Shown here piece by piece: positions 25,348-34,677 of a stretch of DNA of 51,827 nucleotides. Origin of the DNA: Clostridia bacterium (GTDB lineage: Bacteria > Bacillota > Clostridia > Oscillospirales > SIG627). The stretch is from assembly GCA_017467865.1 (NCBI GenBank), contig JAFUKG010000016.1, positions 1 through 51,827 on the forward strand, written 5' to 3'. The position numbers and the translations under genes are program-made. Every line of letters starts with the position of its first letter. The first letter of the stretch is position 1. Below the pieces are notes generated by a model, which was not told the DNA's origin, ran no database searches, and saw only the letters and a program-made list of their open reading frames with translations.

Positions 25348-26730
25348 ATGACGAAAGAAGAAATCAAATACTTACTTGAAAAGCAAAAGAAATTCTATAA
25401 AAGCGGTGCAACAATTCCTGTAAGTTTTCGCATCGAGCAGTTGAAAAAGCTTTACGCCACCGTAAAAAAATACGAGTGTGAAGTGAATGATGCTCTTAAA
25501 ACAGACCTTGGAAAAAGCCATTATGAGGGTTTTATGTGCGAAAGCGGTCTTGTGCTCTCTGAAATATCTTATATGATTCGCCACACAAGGAAATTTGCTA
25601 AGAGAAAAACGGTTTACACTCCCCTTGCACAGTTTCCCTCTCATAGCTTTAAAGAGCCCGTTCCCTACGGCAACACGCTCATTATGAGTCCTTGGAACTA
25701 TCCTTTTCTTTTGACCATAGATCCACTTGCCGACGCCATTGCCGCAGGTAACACTGCCATTGTAAAGCCCAGTGCATACTCCCCTGCTACAAGTAAGGTT
25801 ATCGGAAAAATCATAGCAGAATGCTTTGACCCGCAATACGTAGCGATTGTAACGGGAGGAAGAGCCGAGAATTCAGCTTTGCTTGAACAGAAATTTGACT
25901 TTGTGTTCTTTACGGGAAGCCAGGCGGTAGGTAAAGAGGTGCTTCGCCATACTGCAGAACATTTGACTCCCACGGTTTTGGAGCTTGGGGGTAAAAGTCC
26001 TTGCATTGTAGAGAAAAGTGCCAATATCAAGCTTGCGGCAAAGCGTATTGTATTCGGCAAATATCTCAACTGCGGTCAGACCTGTGTTGCACCTGATTAC
26101 GTTCTTTGCGAGAAATCTGTCAAGGATGAATTTATCAGAGAAGCAATAAAAGAAATAAAGCTTCAATACGGAGAAAATCCTCTTCAGAATAAGGACTACG
26201 GTAAAATAATCAACCAAAAGCACTTTGAACGCCTCTCATCTTTGATTGATAAAAATAAGGTTGTTATCGGCGGAGAGGCAAATCCCCGCACCTGTCAGAT
26301 TGCCCCTACAATTATGGATAACGTAACAAATCTTGACGCTGTAATGGGAGAAGAAATATTTGGCCCCATTATGCCCGTCCTTACCTTTGACAGCTTTGAG
26401 GAGGTTATAGATGAACTGAAAGACCGTGACAAGCCATTGGCACTATATATCTTCTCGGGCGATAAACAGCATATCAAGACAATTACCTCTGAGCTCAGCT
26501 ATGGCGGAGGCTGTATCAATGACGTTGTTATTCACCTTGCCACAAGCGAAATGGGCTTTGGGGGCGTCGGCGAAAGCGGTATGGGAAGCTATCACGGTAA
26601 AGACGGCTTTGATGCCTTCTCGCACTACAAATCTATTGTGGATAAAAAAACGTGGTTAGACCTGCCCATGCGTTATCAGCCCTATAAAAGCAAGCTTTAT
26701 GAAGCTCTTTTACACATCTTTTTGAGATAA
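25348..26730 (+). CDS. aldehyde dehydrogenase (ALDH3-like)
   Basis: A 460-residue NAD(P)-dependent aldehyde dehydrogenase. Motifs: SPWNYPFLLTIDPLADAIAAGN, FFTGSQAVGKEV, the catalytic Glu in LELGGKSPC, catalytic Cys in NCGQTCVAPDY, and EEIFGPIMPVL. The C-terminal tail (KLYEALLHIFLR) is amphipathic and may bind membrane, as in ALDH3-type fatty aldehyde dehydrogenases. The true start at 25348 follows the ADH stop by 1 nt; the upstream extension is inside the ADH gene. Confidence 0.93.
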   Translation: MTKEEIKYLLEKQKKFYKSGATIPVSFRIEQLKKLYATVKKYECEVNDALKTDLGKSHYEGFMCESGLVLSEISYMIRHTRKFAKRKTVYTPLAQFPSHSFKEPVPYGNTLIMSPWNYPFLLTIDPLADAIAAGNTAIVKPSAYSPATSKVIGKIIAECFDPQYVAIVTGGRAENSALLEQKFDFVFFTGSQAVGKEVLRHTAEHLTPTVLELGGKSPCIVEKSANIKLAAKRIVFGKYLNCGQTCVAPDYVLCEKSVKDEFIREAIKEIKLQYGENPLQNKDYGKIINQKHFERLSSLIDKNKVVIGGEANPRTCQIAPTIMDNVTNLDAVMGEEIFGPIMPVLTFDSFEEVIDELKDRDKPLALYIFSGDKQHIKTITSELSYGGGCINDVVIHLATSEMGFGGVGESGMGSYHGKDGFDAFSHYKSIVDKKTWLDLPMRYQPYKSKLYEALLHIFLR

Positions 26731-26747
26731 TTTTGAAAGGAAATAAA

Positions 26748-27956
26748 ATGAAACGTTCAGAAAAAGTTTTTATTGGAATAATTGTGGCACTCTTAACTGT
26801 CGTTCTTATACTCGGGATCAGTGTATATGCAATCTGGCACAATGAAATTTCTGCTATTGCAAGCATGAAGCTTATTCGTGACAGAAATGACGAGCATCTT
26901 GACGGTGCAGTTTATACAATGAAAGTTAAGGGCGGTTTTTATCTTGACGATTTTGTTAAAGTGGGCGGTGTTAAAAACGACGCTGAGCTCATAGATTTTG
27001 TAACTTCAAAAATCACAAAAGGACTACTCGATATAGGTATCAGCGACCCTGAAATCGCTTGCTCTTCATTTACTGCAAAGAGCGAGAGCGGGGATGCTCT
27101 GTTTGCAAGAAATTACGATTTCTCAAAGACAAACACCTGCATTGTATTTACCGAGAAAAGCGAGGGCAGGCATGCTACAATATCTACTGTTGACCTTCAG
27201 TTCCTCGGCATTGACGTGGACAAGAACGTTGAAAGCCTTATGGATAAAATAACCTGCCTTGCGTCGACTTACGCGCCTCTTGACGGCATAAACGATGCTG
27301 GTGTAAGCTGTGGAATTTATATGACCTATCAAGGAGGAGAAGAGACTGTCCCCACCAACCAAAACACCGATAAGCCCGATTTTACTTCAACAACGCTTTT
27401 ACGTCTCATTCTTGATTATGCAGACAACGTAGAAGAAGCAGTTGAAATTGCAAAAAACTACGACCTGCACGATTCCGCAAAGACTTCTTATCACTATATG
27501 GTTGCCGATTCAAGCGGAAAAAGTGTTATTCTTGAATGGGTAAACCAAACGGATGCATCCGATAATGACGGTGAAGCAAGAGAATTAAAGGTAACGTACA
27601 ACGATGAGGATGCGCACATCGGTGAAATGGAAGGAGCTACCGATTATCAGGTAATAACAAATTTCATTATACAACCCAATTACTATGACTTGTCCCCTGC
27701 CGAAGATAAGAAGGGGTATGACCGATATGAGCGGATTTACGAAGAGCTGAATAAAACCGACGGAATCGTTAAAGACGAAGAGGCGGCAATGGATATTTTA
27801 AGCATTGTAGGCAGAAGAACCTGGGACAACGATGACGGCAACGGATGTACGGTTCACAGTGCAGTTTACAACCTTACCGATAAAACGGTTCTGTGGATTC
27901 CTAATGAAAACTATGATGACCCTTCTGCAGTTTTTGAATTCGGCTTTAACAGTTAA
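26748..27956 (+). CDS. membrane-anchored choloylglycine hydrolase/acylase family protein
   Basis: A 402-residue Ntn-type linear amide hydrolase. One N-terminal membrane anchor (about residues 7-30) is followed by a propeptide-like stretch and then the nucleophile region ACSSFTAKSESGDALFARNYDF. Cys105, Arg121 and Asp124 keep the spacing of Cys2, Arg18 and Asp21 in bile salt hydrolases. Family members cleave bile salts, penicillin V, N-acyl homoserine lactones or N-acyl amides; the substrate here is unknown. GAAAGGA lies 7 nt before the ATG at 26748. It is the last gene of the marR operon. Confidence 0.85.
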   Translation: MKRSEKVFIGIIVALLTVVLILGISVYAIWHNEISAIASMKLIRDRNDEHLDGAVYTMKVKGGFYLDDFVKVGGVKNDAELIDFVTSKITKGLLDIGISDPEIACSSFTAKSESGDALFARNYDFSKTNTCIVFTEKSEGRHATISTVDLQFLGIDVDKNVESLMDKITCLASTYAPLDGINDAGVSCGIYMTYQGGEETVPTNQNTDKPDFTSTTLLRLILDYADNVEEAVEIAKNYDLHDSAKTSYHYMVADSSGKSVILEWVNQTDASDNDGEARELKVTYNDEDAHIGEMEGATDYQVITNFIIQPNYYDLSPAEDKKGYDRYERIYEELNKTDGIVKDEEAAMDILSIVGRRTWDNDDGNGCTVHSAVYNLTDKTVLWIPNENYDDPSAVFEFGFNS

Positions 27957-28023
27957 AAAGTACTTTTGAGCATAACTTTCTATGTATATTAATAAAAAAA
28001 TTTTGAATTTTTTTTAAAAGTAC

Positions 28024-28052
28024 TTGACATCATAGCTTTAAAGTGATAAAAT
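28024..28052 (+). promoter_or_regulatory. promoter of the branched-chain amino acid operon
   Basis: TTGACA (28024-28029) and TAAAAT (28047-28052) are 17 nt apart. Transcription should begin near 28059, leaving a leader of over 500 nt before ilvA. Confidence 0.85.
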
Positions 28053-28080
28053 GCAAAAAATGAAAATTAAATATTTTAAA

Positions 28081-28179
28081 GGCTGTGACGAAGAATGGTC
28101 ATGGAGAAAAGCAGTACAGAGAGCTGATGTGCGGTGGAAATCAGTGTGCTATATATCCTTGCCCTCTCCCTTCCGAGCC
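28081..28179 (+). ncRNA. T-box Stem I, copy 1 (specifier CUC, Leu)
   Basis: GGCT (28081-28084) pairs with AGCC at the base, then GAAG with CTTC. The specifier CTC at 28166-28168 is separated from CTTC by one C. The distal part has AGTACAGAGAG, and CTGAT/ATCAG closing GTGCGGTGGAA. It is read as a tRNA-Leu(GAG) sensor. Confidence 0.75.
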
Positions 28180-28214
28180 GTTCACTTGAACCCCGTTTTA
28201 CGGTGCATAGAGTG

Positions 28215-28256
28215 TCCCGTGTATGCTACGTCAGTGCATAGAGGTTGTCTGACTTC
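28215..28256 (+). repeat. 42-nt leader module, copy 1
   Basis: Starts TCCCGTGTATGC and ends GTCTGACTTC; 41 of 42 positions match the copy at 28401-28442. It can fold as TATGC/GCATA or alternatively GTCAG/CTGAC. Here it leads into the second Stem I, not into an antiterminator. Confidence 0.95.
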
Positions 28257-28265
28257 AAATTAATC

Positions 28266-28365
28266 AAAGGCGTCGATGAAGACGGAAGCTGCAACGAATT
28301 TCACAGAGAGTCGGGGACGGTGTGATCCCGATAAAGGACTGTAGATTTCCTATCCCTTCTGAGCC
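28266..28365 (+). ncRNA. T-box Stem I, copy 2 (specifier AUC, Ile)
   Basis: GAAG pairs with CTTC, and GGAA-CTGCA pairs with TGTAG-TTCC above the specifier loop. The specifier ATC is at 28352-28354. AGAGAG (28305-28310) and TCGGG/CCCGA closing GACGGTGTGAT form the distal end. It is read as a tRNA-Ile(GAU) sensor. Confidence 0.78.
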
Positions 28366-28400
28366 GGAAGCCCCAAAGGTACAATCACCCAGTAGGCGTT

Positions 28401-28442
28401 TCCCGTGTATGCTACGTCAGTGCATAGAAGTTGTCTGACTTC
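28401..28442 (+). repeat. 42-nt leader module, copy 2
   Basis: One mismatch against 28215-28256 (A for G after TGCATAGA). It is followed by a short hairpin GCAGATA/TATCTGC (28452-28468) and then the antiterminator region. Confidence 0.95.
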
Positions 28443-28470
28443 GAAGAGGTGGCAGATATTATATCTGCAA

Positions 28471-28546
28471 TTTGAGTGGTACCGCGAGTGCTAAATTGGA
28501 TTTAACACCCGTCTCAAAGCAATTAAAAGCTTTGAGGCGGTTTTTT
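28471..28546 (+). terminator. T-box antiterminator and intrinsic terminator
   Basis: Terminator: CCGTCTCAAAGC (28509-28520) pairs with GCTTTGAGGCGG (28529-28540), one wobble, then T6. Antiterminator: TTTGAG (28471-28476), just before the TGGT bulge, pairs with CTCAAA (28513-28518) taken from the terminator's 5' arm. The two folds exclude each other, as a T-box requires. Confidence 0.9.
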
Positions 28547-28585
28547 GTTTTGCCTTAAAGCATAAACTTAAAGAAGAAAGGCGGA

Positions 28586-29782
28586 ATGAAAATGTTATCT
28601 CTCGACAAAGTATTCAGTGCACAGGCGGTGCTCAAAAGCATTATTCGTGAAACGAACGTGGTCAGAGCCTACGGTATTGCTCCCCATTGCGAGCTATATT
28701 TAAAACCTGAAAACCTACAAATTACGGGGTCGTTCAAGGTGAGGGGCTCGGCTTACAAAATTGCAATGCTGAGTGAAGAGGAAAAGAAAAAAGGCGTTAT
28801 AGCATGCTCAGCGGGAAATCACGCACAAGGTGTTGCTTTGGCGGCGACAAAAAACGGTATTAAATCACTCATATGCCTCCCCGATACAGCTCCTATTTCC
28901 AAGGTAGAGGCAACAAAAGGCTTTGGTGCTGAGGTTTGTCTCGTAGAAGGGTGTTATGACGATGCTTATCAAAAAGCCCTTGAACTGAAGGAAAGTGAAG
29001 GATATACCTTCGTACATCCCTTCGACGATGAAAACGTCATTGCGGGACAAGGCACAATTGCTCTTGAAATTTTAAACGACCTTGACAATATTGATGCAAT
29101 TGTTGTACCCATCGGAGGAGGGGGCCTTATCTCGGGTATTGCCTACACAGCCAAACAGATAAGGCCTTCTGTCAAGGTTTACGGTGTACAGGCTGCGGGA
29201 GCTCCCAGTATGTATAACTCAGTTAAAGACGGCGAAATTGAAAGTCTTTCTTCTGTTTCTACCATTGCAGATGGAATCGCCGTAAAAAAACCCGGTGAAA
29301 ACACCTATGAGCTCGTAAAAGAATACGTGGACGAAATTGCTCTTGTTACTGACGATGAAGTTTCAAGTGCTATTCTCGCACTTATAGAGAAGCAGAAGAT
29401 GATTGCCGAGGGTGCAGGCGCAGTTGCGGTTGCTGCGGTTATGTTTAATAAGTTCAACCTGAAAGGCAAGCGGGTTGTTGCGGTGGTGTCAGGCGGTAAC
29501 ATTGACGTTACAAGTCTCTCCCGCGTTATCGACAGAGGACTTTTAAATTCAGGACGTTCATCCAGCCTTCTTATTGAGCTCATCGACAAGCCAGGACAAT
29601 TGAAAGATATTTCACGTATCATTGCCGACTGTGGCGGTAACGTAACAGGCGTTCATTATGAGAAGGGCAATACCGAAAGCGTAAACGGTTGTTTCCTACG
29701 CATTGAAATGGAAACAAGAGATTTTGAACACGTTAACCTCATCACGAAAACACTTCGCGGTGAAGGATTTAAAATAGTGTGA
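28586..29782 (+). CDS. ilvA: threonine ammonia-lyase (threonine dehydratase)
   Basis: PLP enzyme converting threonine to 2-oxobutanoate, the entry to isoleucine. The 398-residue protein has the PLP lysine in GSFKVRGSAYK, the substrate loop SAGNHAQG, PLP-phosphate glycine loop GGGGLISG, and a C-terminal ACT domain (about 320-398, SLLIELIDKPGQLKDIS), the clostridial IlvA/TdcB form. First gene after the T-box. Two close starts exist: ATG 28586 and ATG 28592; AAAGGCGG is better spaced for 28592. Its place at the head of an ilv-leu operon favours a biosynthetic role over catabolism. Confidence 0.92.
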   Translation: MKMLSLDKVFSAQAVLKSIIRETNVVRAYGIAPHCELYLKPENLQITGSFKVRGSAYKIAMLSEEEKKKGVIACSAGNHAQGVALAATKNGIKSLICLPDTAPISKVEATKGFGAEVCLVEGCYDDAYQKALELKESEGYTFVHPFDDENVIAGQGTIALEILNDLDNIDAIVVPIGGGGLISGIAYTAKQIRPSVKVYGVQAAGAPSMYNSVKDGEIESLSSVSTIADGIAVKKPGENTYELVKEYVDEIALVTDDEVSSAILALIEKQKMIAEGAGAVAVAAVMFNKFNLKGKRVVAVVSGGNIDVTSLSRVIDRGLLNSGRSSSLLIELIDKPGQLKDISRIIADCGGNVTGVHYEKGNTESVNGCFLRIEMETRDFEHVNLITKTLRGEGFKIV

Positions 29783-29800
29783 TTTTGAAAGGAGTAAAAT

Positions 29801-30175
29801 ATGAAAAACATTGAAACAAAAATGGCTCCGGCAGCAATCGGACCTTACTCGCAGGCAGTGTGCGTAGGTAATCTGATTTTTACCTCCGGACAAATTCCGC
29901 TAAATCCCGAAACTGGACTTATTGAGGGTGAGGGCATTACCGAACAGACACACAGGGTATGTAAAAACCTAAAAGCAGTGCTTGAAGCTTCGGGAGGCTC
30001 GCTGAAGAGCGCCGTTAAAACCGTGTGCTTCTTAAACGATATGGCAGATTTCACCGCATTCAACGAGGTGTATGCACAGTACTTTACAGAAAAGCCTGCA
30101 CGCTCTTGTGTAGCGGTAAAAGCCCTTCCCAAGGGGGCGCTTGTGGAAGTGGAAGTAATCGCAGAAAAGGAGTAA
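29801..30175 (+). CDS. ridA: RidA family enamine/imine deaminase
   Basis: A 124-residue RidA (YjgF/UK114) protein. RidA hydrolyses the reactive 2-aminoacrylate and enamine/imine intermediates released by PLP enzymes, notably threonine dehydratase. Motifs: APAAIGPYSQAV, LIFTSGQIPLNPETG, and PARSCVAVKALPKGALVEVEVIA with the substrate-binding Arg. Its place right after ilvA fits that role exactly. AAAGGAG precedes the ATG by 6 nt. Confidence 0.95.
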   Translation: MKNIETKMAPAAIGPYSQAVCVGNLIFTSGQIPLNPETGLIEGEGITEQTHRVCKNLKAVLEASGGSLKSAVKTVCFLNDMADFTAFNEVYAQYFTEKPARSCVAVKALPKGALVEVEVIAEKE

Positions 30176-30178
30176 CAA

Positions 30179-31852
30179 ATGATGGATTCAAGTAAATACA
30201 AAGCGGGATATTTTCCCGTTGATAAAAAATATAATAAGTGGGTAGAAAAAGACCACGTTGAAAAGCCTCCCATATGGTGCAGTGTTGATATGCGTGACGG
30301 CAACCAAAGCCTTGTAATTCCTATGAGTCTGGAAGAAAAGCTGGAGTATTACCAAACACTCTTAAGTGTGGGATTTAAGGAAATTGAGGTGGGCTTCCCT
30401 GCTGCAAGTGAAACCGAGTATGAATTTTTGCGAACGCTTATTGACGGACATATGATTCCTGATGACGTGACGGTACAGGTACTCACTCAATGCCGTGAGC
30501 ATATTATCCGCAAGACCTTTGATGCCTGCAAGGGAGCACCAAGCGCCATTATACATTTTTACAATTCAGTCAGCGTTGCTCAGCGTGAACAGGTATTTAA
30601 GAAATCAAAAGAAGAAATCAAAAAGATTGCCGTTGACGGAGCAAAGCTTGTAAAAAAGCTTGCAAGTGAATACGAGGGAAATTTCCGCTTTGAATATTCT
30701 CCTGAATCATTTACGGGAACTGAGCCTGAGTATGCGTTGGAGGTTTGTAACGCCGTGCTCGACGTCTTAGAGCCAAGTGAGACCAACAACGTTATCATAA
30801 ATCTGCCCGTTACCGTGGAGATGAGTCTTCCTCACGTTTATGCAAGTCAGGTTGAGTACATGAGCGAAAATCTCAAATACCGAGAGTTTGTCACACTCTC
30901 TCTTCATCCTCATAACGACAGAGGTACAGGCGTGGCAGATACAGAGCTGGCATTGCTCGCAGGTGCCAACCGTGTAGAAGGTACGCTGTTCGGCAATGGT
31001 GAGCGCACTGGTAACGTGGATATTATAACGCTTGCTATGAATATGTACTCTCACGGTGTTGACCCCAAGCTTGACTTTTCCGATATGAACGGGCTTGTGG
31101 AAAAATACGAACGCTGTACCCGAATGCACGTATACGAAAGAGCGCCATATGCAGGAGCACTTGTTTTTGCCGCATTCTCCGGCTCACATCAGGATGCCAT
31201 AGCAAAGGGTATGAAATACAGAGCTAAAAACAAGCTTCACGAATGGAACGTTCCTTACATTCCAATTGACCCGAAGGATATCGGCAGAACCTACGATGCA
31301 GACGTGATTCGTGTAAACTCTCAGAGCGGTAAGGGTGGTATCGGTTATTTGCTTGAACAAACCTTTGGATACAACCTTCCCTCAAAAATGCGCGAGCATT
31401 TCAGTTACATGTGTAAAAACGTTTCCGACCACGAGCACAAGGAGCTAAAGCCCGATGAGGTTTTGGATATTTTCACCGCAAATTACTTAAATCTTGACAG
31501 CAGTATATCTGTTACCGATTTTGATTTTGAACGTGAAAACGAAACTGTAAAAATAAACATTACCTTCCTTAAAGACGGTGAAGAAACCGAGCTTGAAGCG
31601 GTTGGCAACGGACATCTGAGTGCAGTAAATAACGCACTTTGCGAATTCACCGGCGAAGAATATACCCTGCAGGTATTTACCCAACACAGTATGCAGGGAG
31701 AGGGCTCTCACAGCGTAGCGGCTTCTTATATAGGTCTTGAACGTGAGGACGGCACAATGTATTGGGGTGCAGGCACAGACACAGACGTAATTACCGCCAG
31801 CACGAAAGCACTTCTGAGTGCCTTCGCTAATATGACAAAGGGGGACAAATAA
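30179..31852 (+). CDS. leuA: 2-isopropylmalate synthase (long form)
   Basis: First committed step of leucine synthesis: acetyl-CoA plus 2-oxoisovalerate. The 557-residue protein is the longer LeuA type. It has the catalytic barrel with DMRDGNQSL and [19 protein letters not shown], the metal-binding [12 protein letters not shown], and [11 protein letters not shown], then a C-terminal LeuA allosteric domain (about 420-557) for leucine feedback. It lies 3 nt after ridA; two ATG codons in tandem open the frame (30179, 30182). Confidence 0.95.
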   Translation: MMDSSKYKAGYFPVDKKYNKWVEKDHVEKPPIWCSVDMRDGNQSLVIPMSLEEKLEYYQTLLSVGFKEIEVGFPAASETEYEFLRTLIDGHMIPDDVTVQVLTQCREHIIRKTFDACKGAPSAIIHFYNSVSVAQREQVFKKSKEEIKKIAVDGAKLVKKLASEYEGNFRFEYSPESFTGTEPEYALEVCNAVLDVLEPSETNNVIINLPVTVEMSLPHVYASQVEYMSENLKYREFVTLSLHPHNDRGTGVADTELALLAGANRVEGTLFGNGERTGNVDIITLAMNMYSHGVDPKLDFSDMNGLVEKYERCTRMHVYERAPYAGALVFAAFSGSHQDAIAKGMKYRAKNKLHEWNVPYIPIDPKDIGRTYDADVIRVNSQSGKGGIGYLLEQTFGYNLPSKMREHFSYMCKNVSDHEHKELKPDEVLDIFTANYLNLDSSISVTDFDFERENETVKINITFLKDGEETELEAVGNGHLSAVNNALCEFTGEEYTLQVFTQHSMQGEGSHSVAASYIGLEREDGTMYWGAGTDTDVITASTKALLSAFANMTKGDK

Positions 31853-31853
31853 A

Positions 31854-33113
31854 ATGGGAATGACAATGACGCAAAAAATACTTGCCGCAAAGGCAGGGCT
31901 TGACAACGTGGAAGCAGGACAGCTTATCAGCGCAAAGCTTGATATAGTATTGGGCAACGATATTACCACTCCCGTCGCGGTAAATGAGTTTAAAAAAGCG
32001 GGCTTTAATTCGGTTTTTGACAAGAACAAGGTTGCTATCGTGCTTGACCACTTTGTTCCCAACAAAGATATCAAGGCAGCAGAACAGTCCAAGACCTGCA
32101 GAGAATTTGCTTGTGAACACTGTGTAAGCCATTTTTACGACGTGGGCAAAATGGGAATTGAACATGCTCTGCTCCCTGAACAGGGAGTAGTAACCGCAGG
32201 AGACTGCATTATCGGTGCAGACTCTCACACCTGCACCTATGGAGCTCTCGGTGCATTTTCCACCGGAGTAGGCTCTACCGATATGGCGGCAGGCATGGCA
32301 ACGGGTATGGCTTGGTTTAAGGTGCCTTCTGCCATAAAATTCAATCTGACAGGAAAGCTTCCAAATAATTGCAGCGGTAAAGACGTTATTCTCACCATTA
32401 TAGGCATGATAGGTGTTGACGGTGCTTTATATAAGAGTATGGAATTCACAGGAGACGGTGCACACAGTCTTTCCATGGACGATAGGCTTTGCATTTGTAA
32501 TATGGCAATCGAAGCGGGTGCCAAAAACGGTATTTTCCCCGTTGACAGCGTAACTCTTGAATATCTTAAGGGCAGAAGCGAAAGACCGCCCGTGGTTTTT
32601 GAAGCTGATGCTGACGCAGAATATGAAAAAACAATTGATATAGATTTGAGAAAAATCGTTCCCACAGTTGCTTGTCCTCACCTTCCCGAAAACACCCGTC
32701 CTGCAAGCGAGCTCGGTAATATAAAAATAGACCAAGTAGTAATCGGCTCCTGCACCAACGGCAGAATGGAGGATATGGAAGCGGCATATAACATCCTTAA
32801 AGGTAAAAAGGTTGCTGACGGTATACGCGTAATCATTATCCCCGGCACTATGCAAATTCTTCGTGAATGTGTGGAGCGCGGATGGTACACAGCTTTTATA
32901 GATGCGGGAGCAGTAGTTTCCACACCAACCTGCGGGCCTTGTCTTGGCGGATATATGGGAATTCTTGCCGCAGGGGAAAGGTGTATTGCAACCACTAACC
33001 GCAACTTTGTAGGCCGTATGGGACACGTAGACAGCGAAGTATATCTTGCTTCCCCCCACACCGCCGCCGCAAGTGCATTGACAGGATATATAACCGAATA
33101 CAAGGAGGCGTAA
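31854..33113 (+). CDS. leuC: 3-isopropylmalate dehydratase large subunit
   Basis: Aconitase-family subunit that carries the [4Fe-4S] cluster and isomerises 2- to 3-isopropylmalate with LeuD. The 419-residue, archaeal/clostridial-type protein shows [15 protein letters not shown], and the cluster cysteines in [13 protein letters not shown] and [13 protein letters not shown]. It starts 1 nt after leuA and is followed by leuD after 2 nt. Confidence 0.95.
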   Translation: MGMTMTQKILAAKAGLDNVEAGQLISAKLDIVLGNDITTPVAVNEFKKAGFNSVFDKNKVAIVLDHFVPNKDIKAAEQSKTCREFACEHCVSHFYDVGKMGIEHALLPEQGVVTAGDCIIGADSHTCTYGALGAFSTGVGSTDMAAGMATGMAWFKVPSAIKFNLTGKLPNNCSGKDVILTIIGMIGVDGALYKSMEFTGDGAHSLSMDDRLCICNMAIEAGAKNGIFPVDSVTLEYLKGRSERPPVVFEADADAEYEKTIDIDLRKIVPTVACPHLPENTRPASELGNIKIDQVVIGSCTNGRMEDMEAAYNILKGKKVADGIRVIIIPGTMQILRECVERGWYTAFIDAGAVVSTPTCGPCLGGYMGILAAGERCIATTNRNFVGRMGHVDSEVYLASPHTAAASALTGYITEYKEA

Positions 33114-33115
33114 AA

Positions 33116-33613
33116 ATGAATACACAAGGAAAAGCGTTTAAATATCCCGATAACGTTGACACCGACGTTATCATCCCTGCCCGATATCTCAATACTCCCG
33201 ATGCAAAGGAGCTAAGCCTTCACTGTATGGAGGATATAGACAAAAATTTTGTAAAAGAGGTTAAAGCAGGCGACGTAATGGTAGCAGGCTGGAACTTCGG
33301 TTGCGGTTCCTCACGTGAGCACGCACCCCTCGTTATCAAGACCTGCGGGACGGGCTGTGTTATTGCTAAAAGCTTTGCAAGAATTTTCTACCGCAATGCT
33401 ATCAATATAGGTCTTCCTATATTGGAATGCGAGGAAGCGGCAGAAGAAATAAATAAGTATGACGAAGTAAAGGTCGACTTCGATACGGGAGTAATTACAA
33501 ACGTTACTACGGGTAAGACCTACAAGGCACAGCCCTTCCCCGCCTTTATACAGAATATCATTAAAAGCGGAGGTTTACTTAAATCCTTGAAAGAAGGCGA
33601 AAATCGTGGTTAA
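33116..33613 (+). CDS. leuD: 3-isopropylmalate dehydratase small subunit
   Basis: The swivelling aconitase domain that completes the LeuCD enzyme. The 165-residue length is the short type that pairs with 419-residue LeuC. The substrate-binding motif [15 protein letters not shown] (about 59-73) is intact, with [16 protein letters not shown] at the N-terminus. Confidence 0.95.
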   Translation: MNTQGKAFKYPDNVDTDVIIPARYLNTPDAKELSLHCMEDIDKNFVKEVKAGDVMVAGWNFGCGSSREHAPLVIKTCGTGCVIAKSFARIFYRNAINIGLPILECEEAAEEINKYDEVKVDFDTGVITNVTTGKTYKAQPFPAFIQNIIKSGGLLKSLKEGENRG

Positions 33614-34673
33614 AAATATAGCAGTTATACGCGGTGACGGCATAGGTCCTGAAATAGTAAACGAAGCGCTAAAGGTTATCGACAAAGTCGCTCAGCTTTT
33701 CGGACATACCTTCAATTATACTGACGTAGATATGGGCGGATGTGCCATTGACAAATACGGTGACCCGTTGCCCGAAAGTGAATTAAAAAAATGTGTTGAG
33801 TCAGACAGTGTTCTGCTGGGAGCTGTCGGCGGTAACAAGTGGAATGACGTGCCCGGCAACATGAGACCCGAAAAGGGACTGCTCAGACTCAGAGAAGGTA
33901 TGGGCGTTTATTCCAACAACCGTCCCGCGAAAATATGGCCTCAGCTAAGCGATGCCTCTCCTTTAAAAAAATCAATTGTTGATAAGGGTATTGACTTTAT
34001 TATTGTCAGAGAGCTTATCGGCGGTATTTATTTTGGCGAGCACAAGACTGAGGGAGACGTTGCAACAGACATGCTCAAATACAGCGAAACGGAGATTGAA
34101 CGTATCGGCAGAATTGGGTTTGAAACTGCGCAAAAAAGAAATAAGAAGCTCTGTTCTGTTGAAAAAAGCAACGTTTTGGATTCAAGCAGACTTTGGAAAA
34201 AGGTAATGCACCGCTTGTCAGATGAATTTCCCGACGTAGAGCTTTCTGATATGTTAGTTGACAACTGTGCCATGCAGATAGTTAAGAATCCATCACAGTT
34301 TGACGTAATTGTAACAGAAAATATGTTCGGAGACATTCTCTCTGACGAAGCATCCATGATAACAGGCTCCATAGGTATGATTCCCTCATCCAGTCTCGGC
34401 GCCTCTTCATGCGGATTATATGAGCCTATTCACGGCTCGGCGCCCGACATTGCAGGCAAAGACATTGCAAATCCTATCGGAACCATTCTTTCGGCGGCTA
34501 TGATGCTTCGTTTCAGCTTTGACATGAAAAATGAAGCGGATGCCATCGAAAGAGCCGTTTCAGAATACCTTGACGCAGGCTATCGTACAGCCGACATTAT
34601 GAGTGAAGGAATGACTCTTGTAGGCTGTAAAGAGTGCGGTAACCTGATTGCTGGAAACTTGAGAAAGGAGTAA
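33606..34673 (+). CDS. leuB: 3-isopropylmalate dehydrogenase
   Basis: NAD-dependent oxidative decarboxylation of 3-isopropylmalate. The 355-residue protein has [11 protein letters not shown], the substrate-binding [30 protein letters not shown], and the metal-binding [18 protein letters not shown]. The start is GTG at 33606, overlapping leuD by 8 nt, with AAGAAGG upstream. Confidence 0.95.
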   Translation: MVKNIAVIRGDGIGPEIVNEALKVIDKVAQLFGHTFNYTDVDMGGCAIDKYGDPLPESELKKCVESDSVLLGAVGGNKWNDVPGNMRPEKGLLRLREGMGVYSNNRPAKIWPQLSDASPLKKSIVDKGIDFIIVRELIGGIYFGEHKTEGDVATDMLKYSETEIERIGRIGFETAQKRNKKLCSVEKSNVLDSSRLWKKVMHRLSDEFPDVELSDMLVDNCAMQIVKNPSQFDVIVTENMFGDILSDEASMITGSIGMIPSSSLGASSCGLYEPIHGSAPDIAGKDIANPIGTILSAAMMLRFSFDMKNEADAIERAVSEYLDAGYRTADIMSEGMTLVGCKECGNLIAGNLRKE

Positions 34674-34677
34674 ATTT

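Larger units (their letters stand above)
28075..28550 (+). promoter_or_regulatory. T-box leader with two specifier domains (Leu CUC, Ile AUC)
   Basis: This untranslated leader fills the gap between the amide hydrolase gene and ilvA. Two Stem I domains are visible, each with K-turn/GAAG helix, AGAGAG bulge (28118-28123; 28305-28310) and terminal loop with GGTG closed by CTGAT/ATCAG or TCGGG/CCCGA. Aligned on the GAAG/CTTC helix, the specifiers are CTC (28166-28168) and ATC (28352-28354), in identical settings (CCT-NTC-CCTTCYGAGCC). Each Stem I is followed by the same 42-nt module. Only one T-box (TGGTACCGCG, 28477-28486) and one terminator exist. The UGGU bulge suits tRNAs with discriminator A, as in tRNA-Leu and tRNA-Ile. 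Confidence 0.88.

Noticed and set aside
28051..28263. A 70-codon plus-strand frame in the ilvA leader
   Set aside because: It lies entirely inside the structured T-box leader, has no ribosome site, and its sequence is explained by Stem I copy 1 and the 42-nt module.
28024..28546. Two complete tandem T-boxes
   Set aside because: No second TGGNACCGCG motif or terminator exists after the first Stem I; only the specifier domain and the 42-nt module are duplicated.
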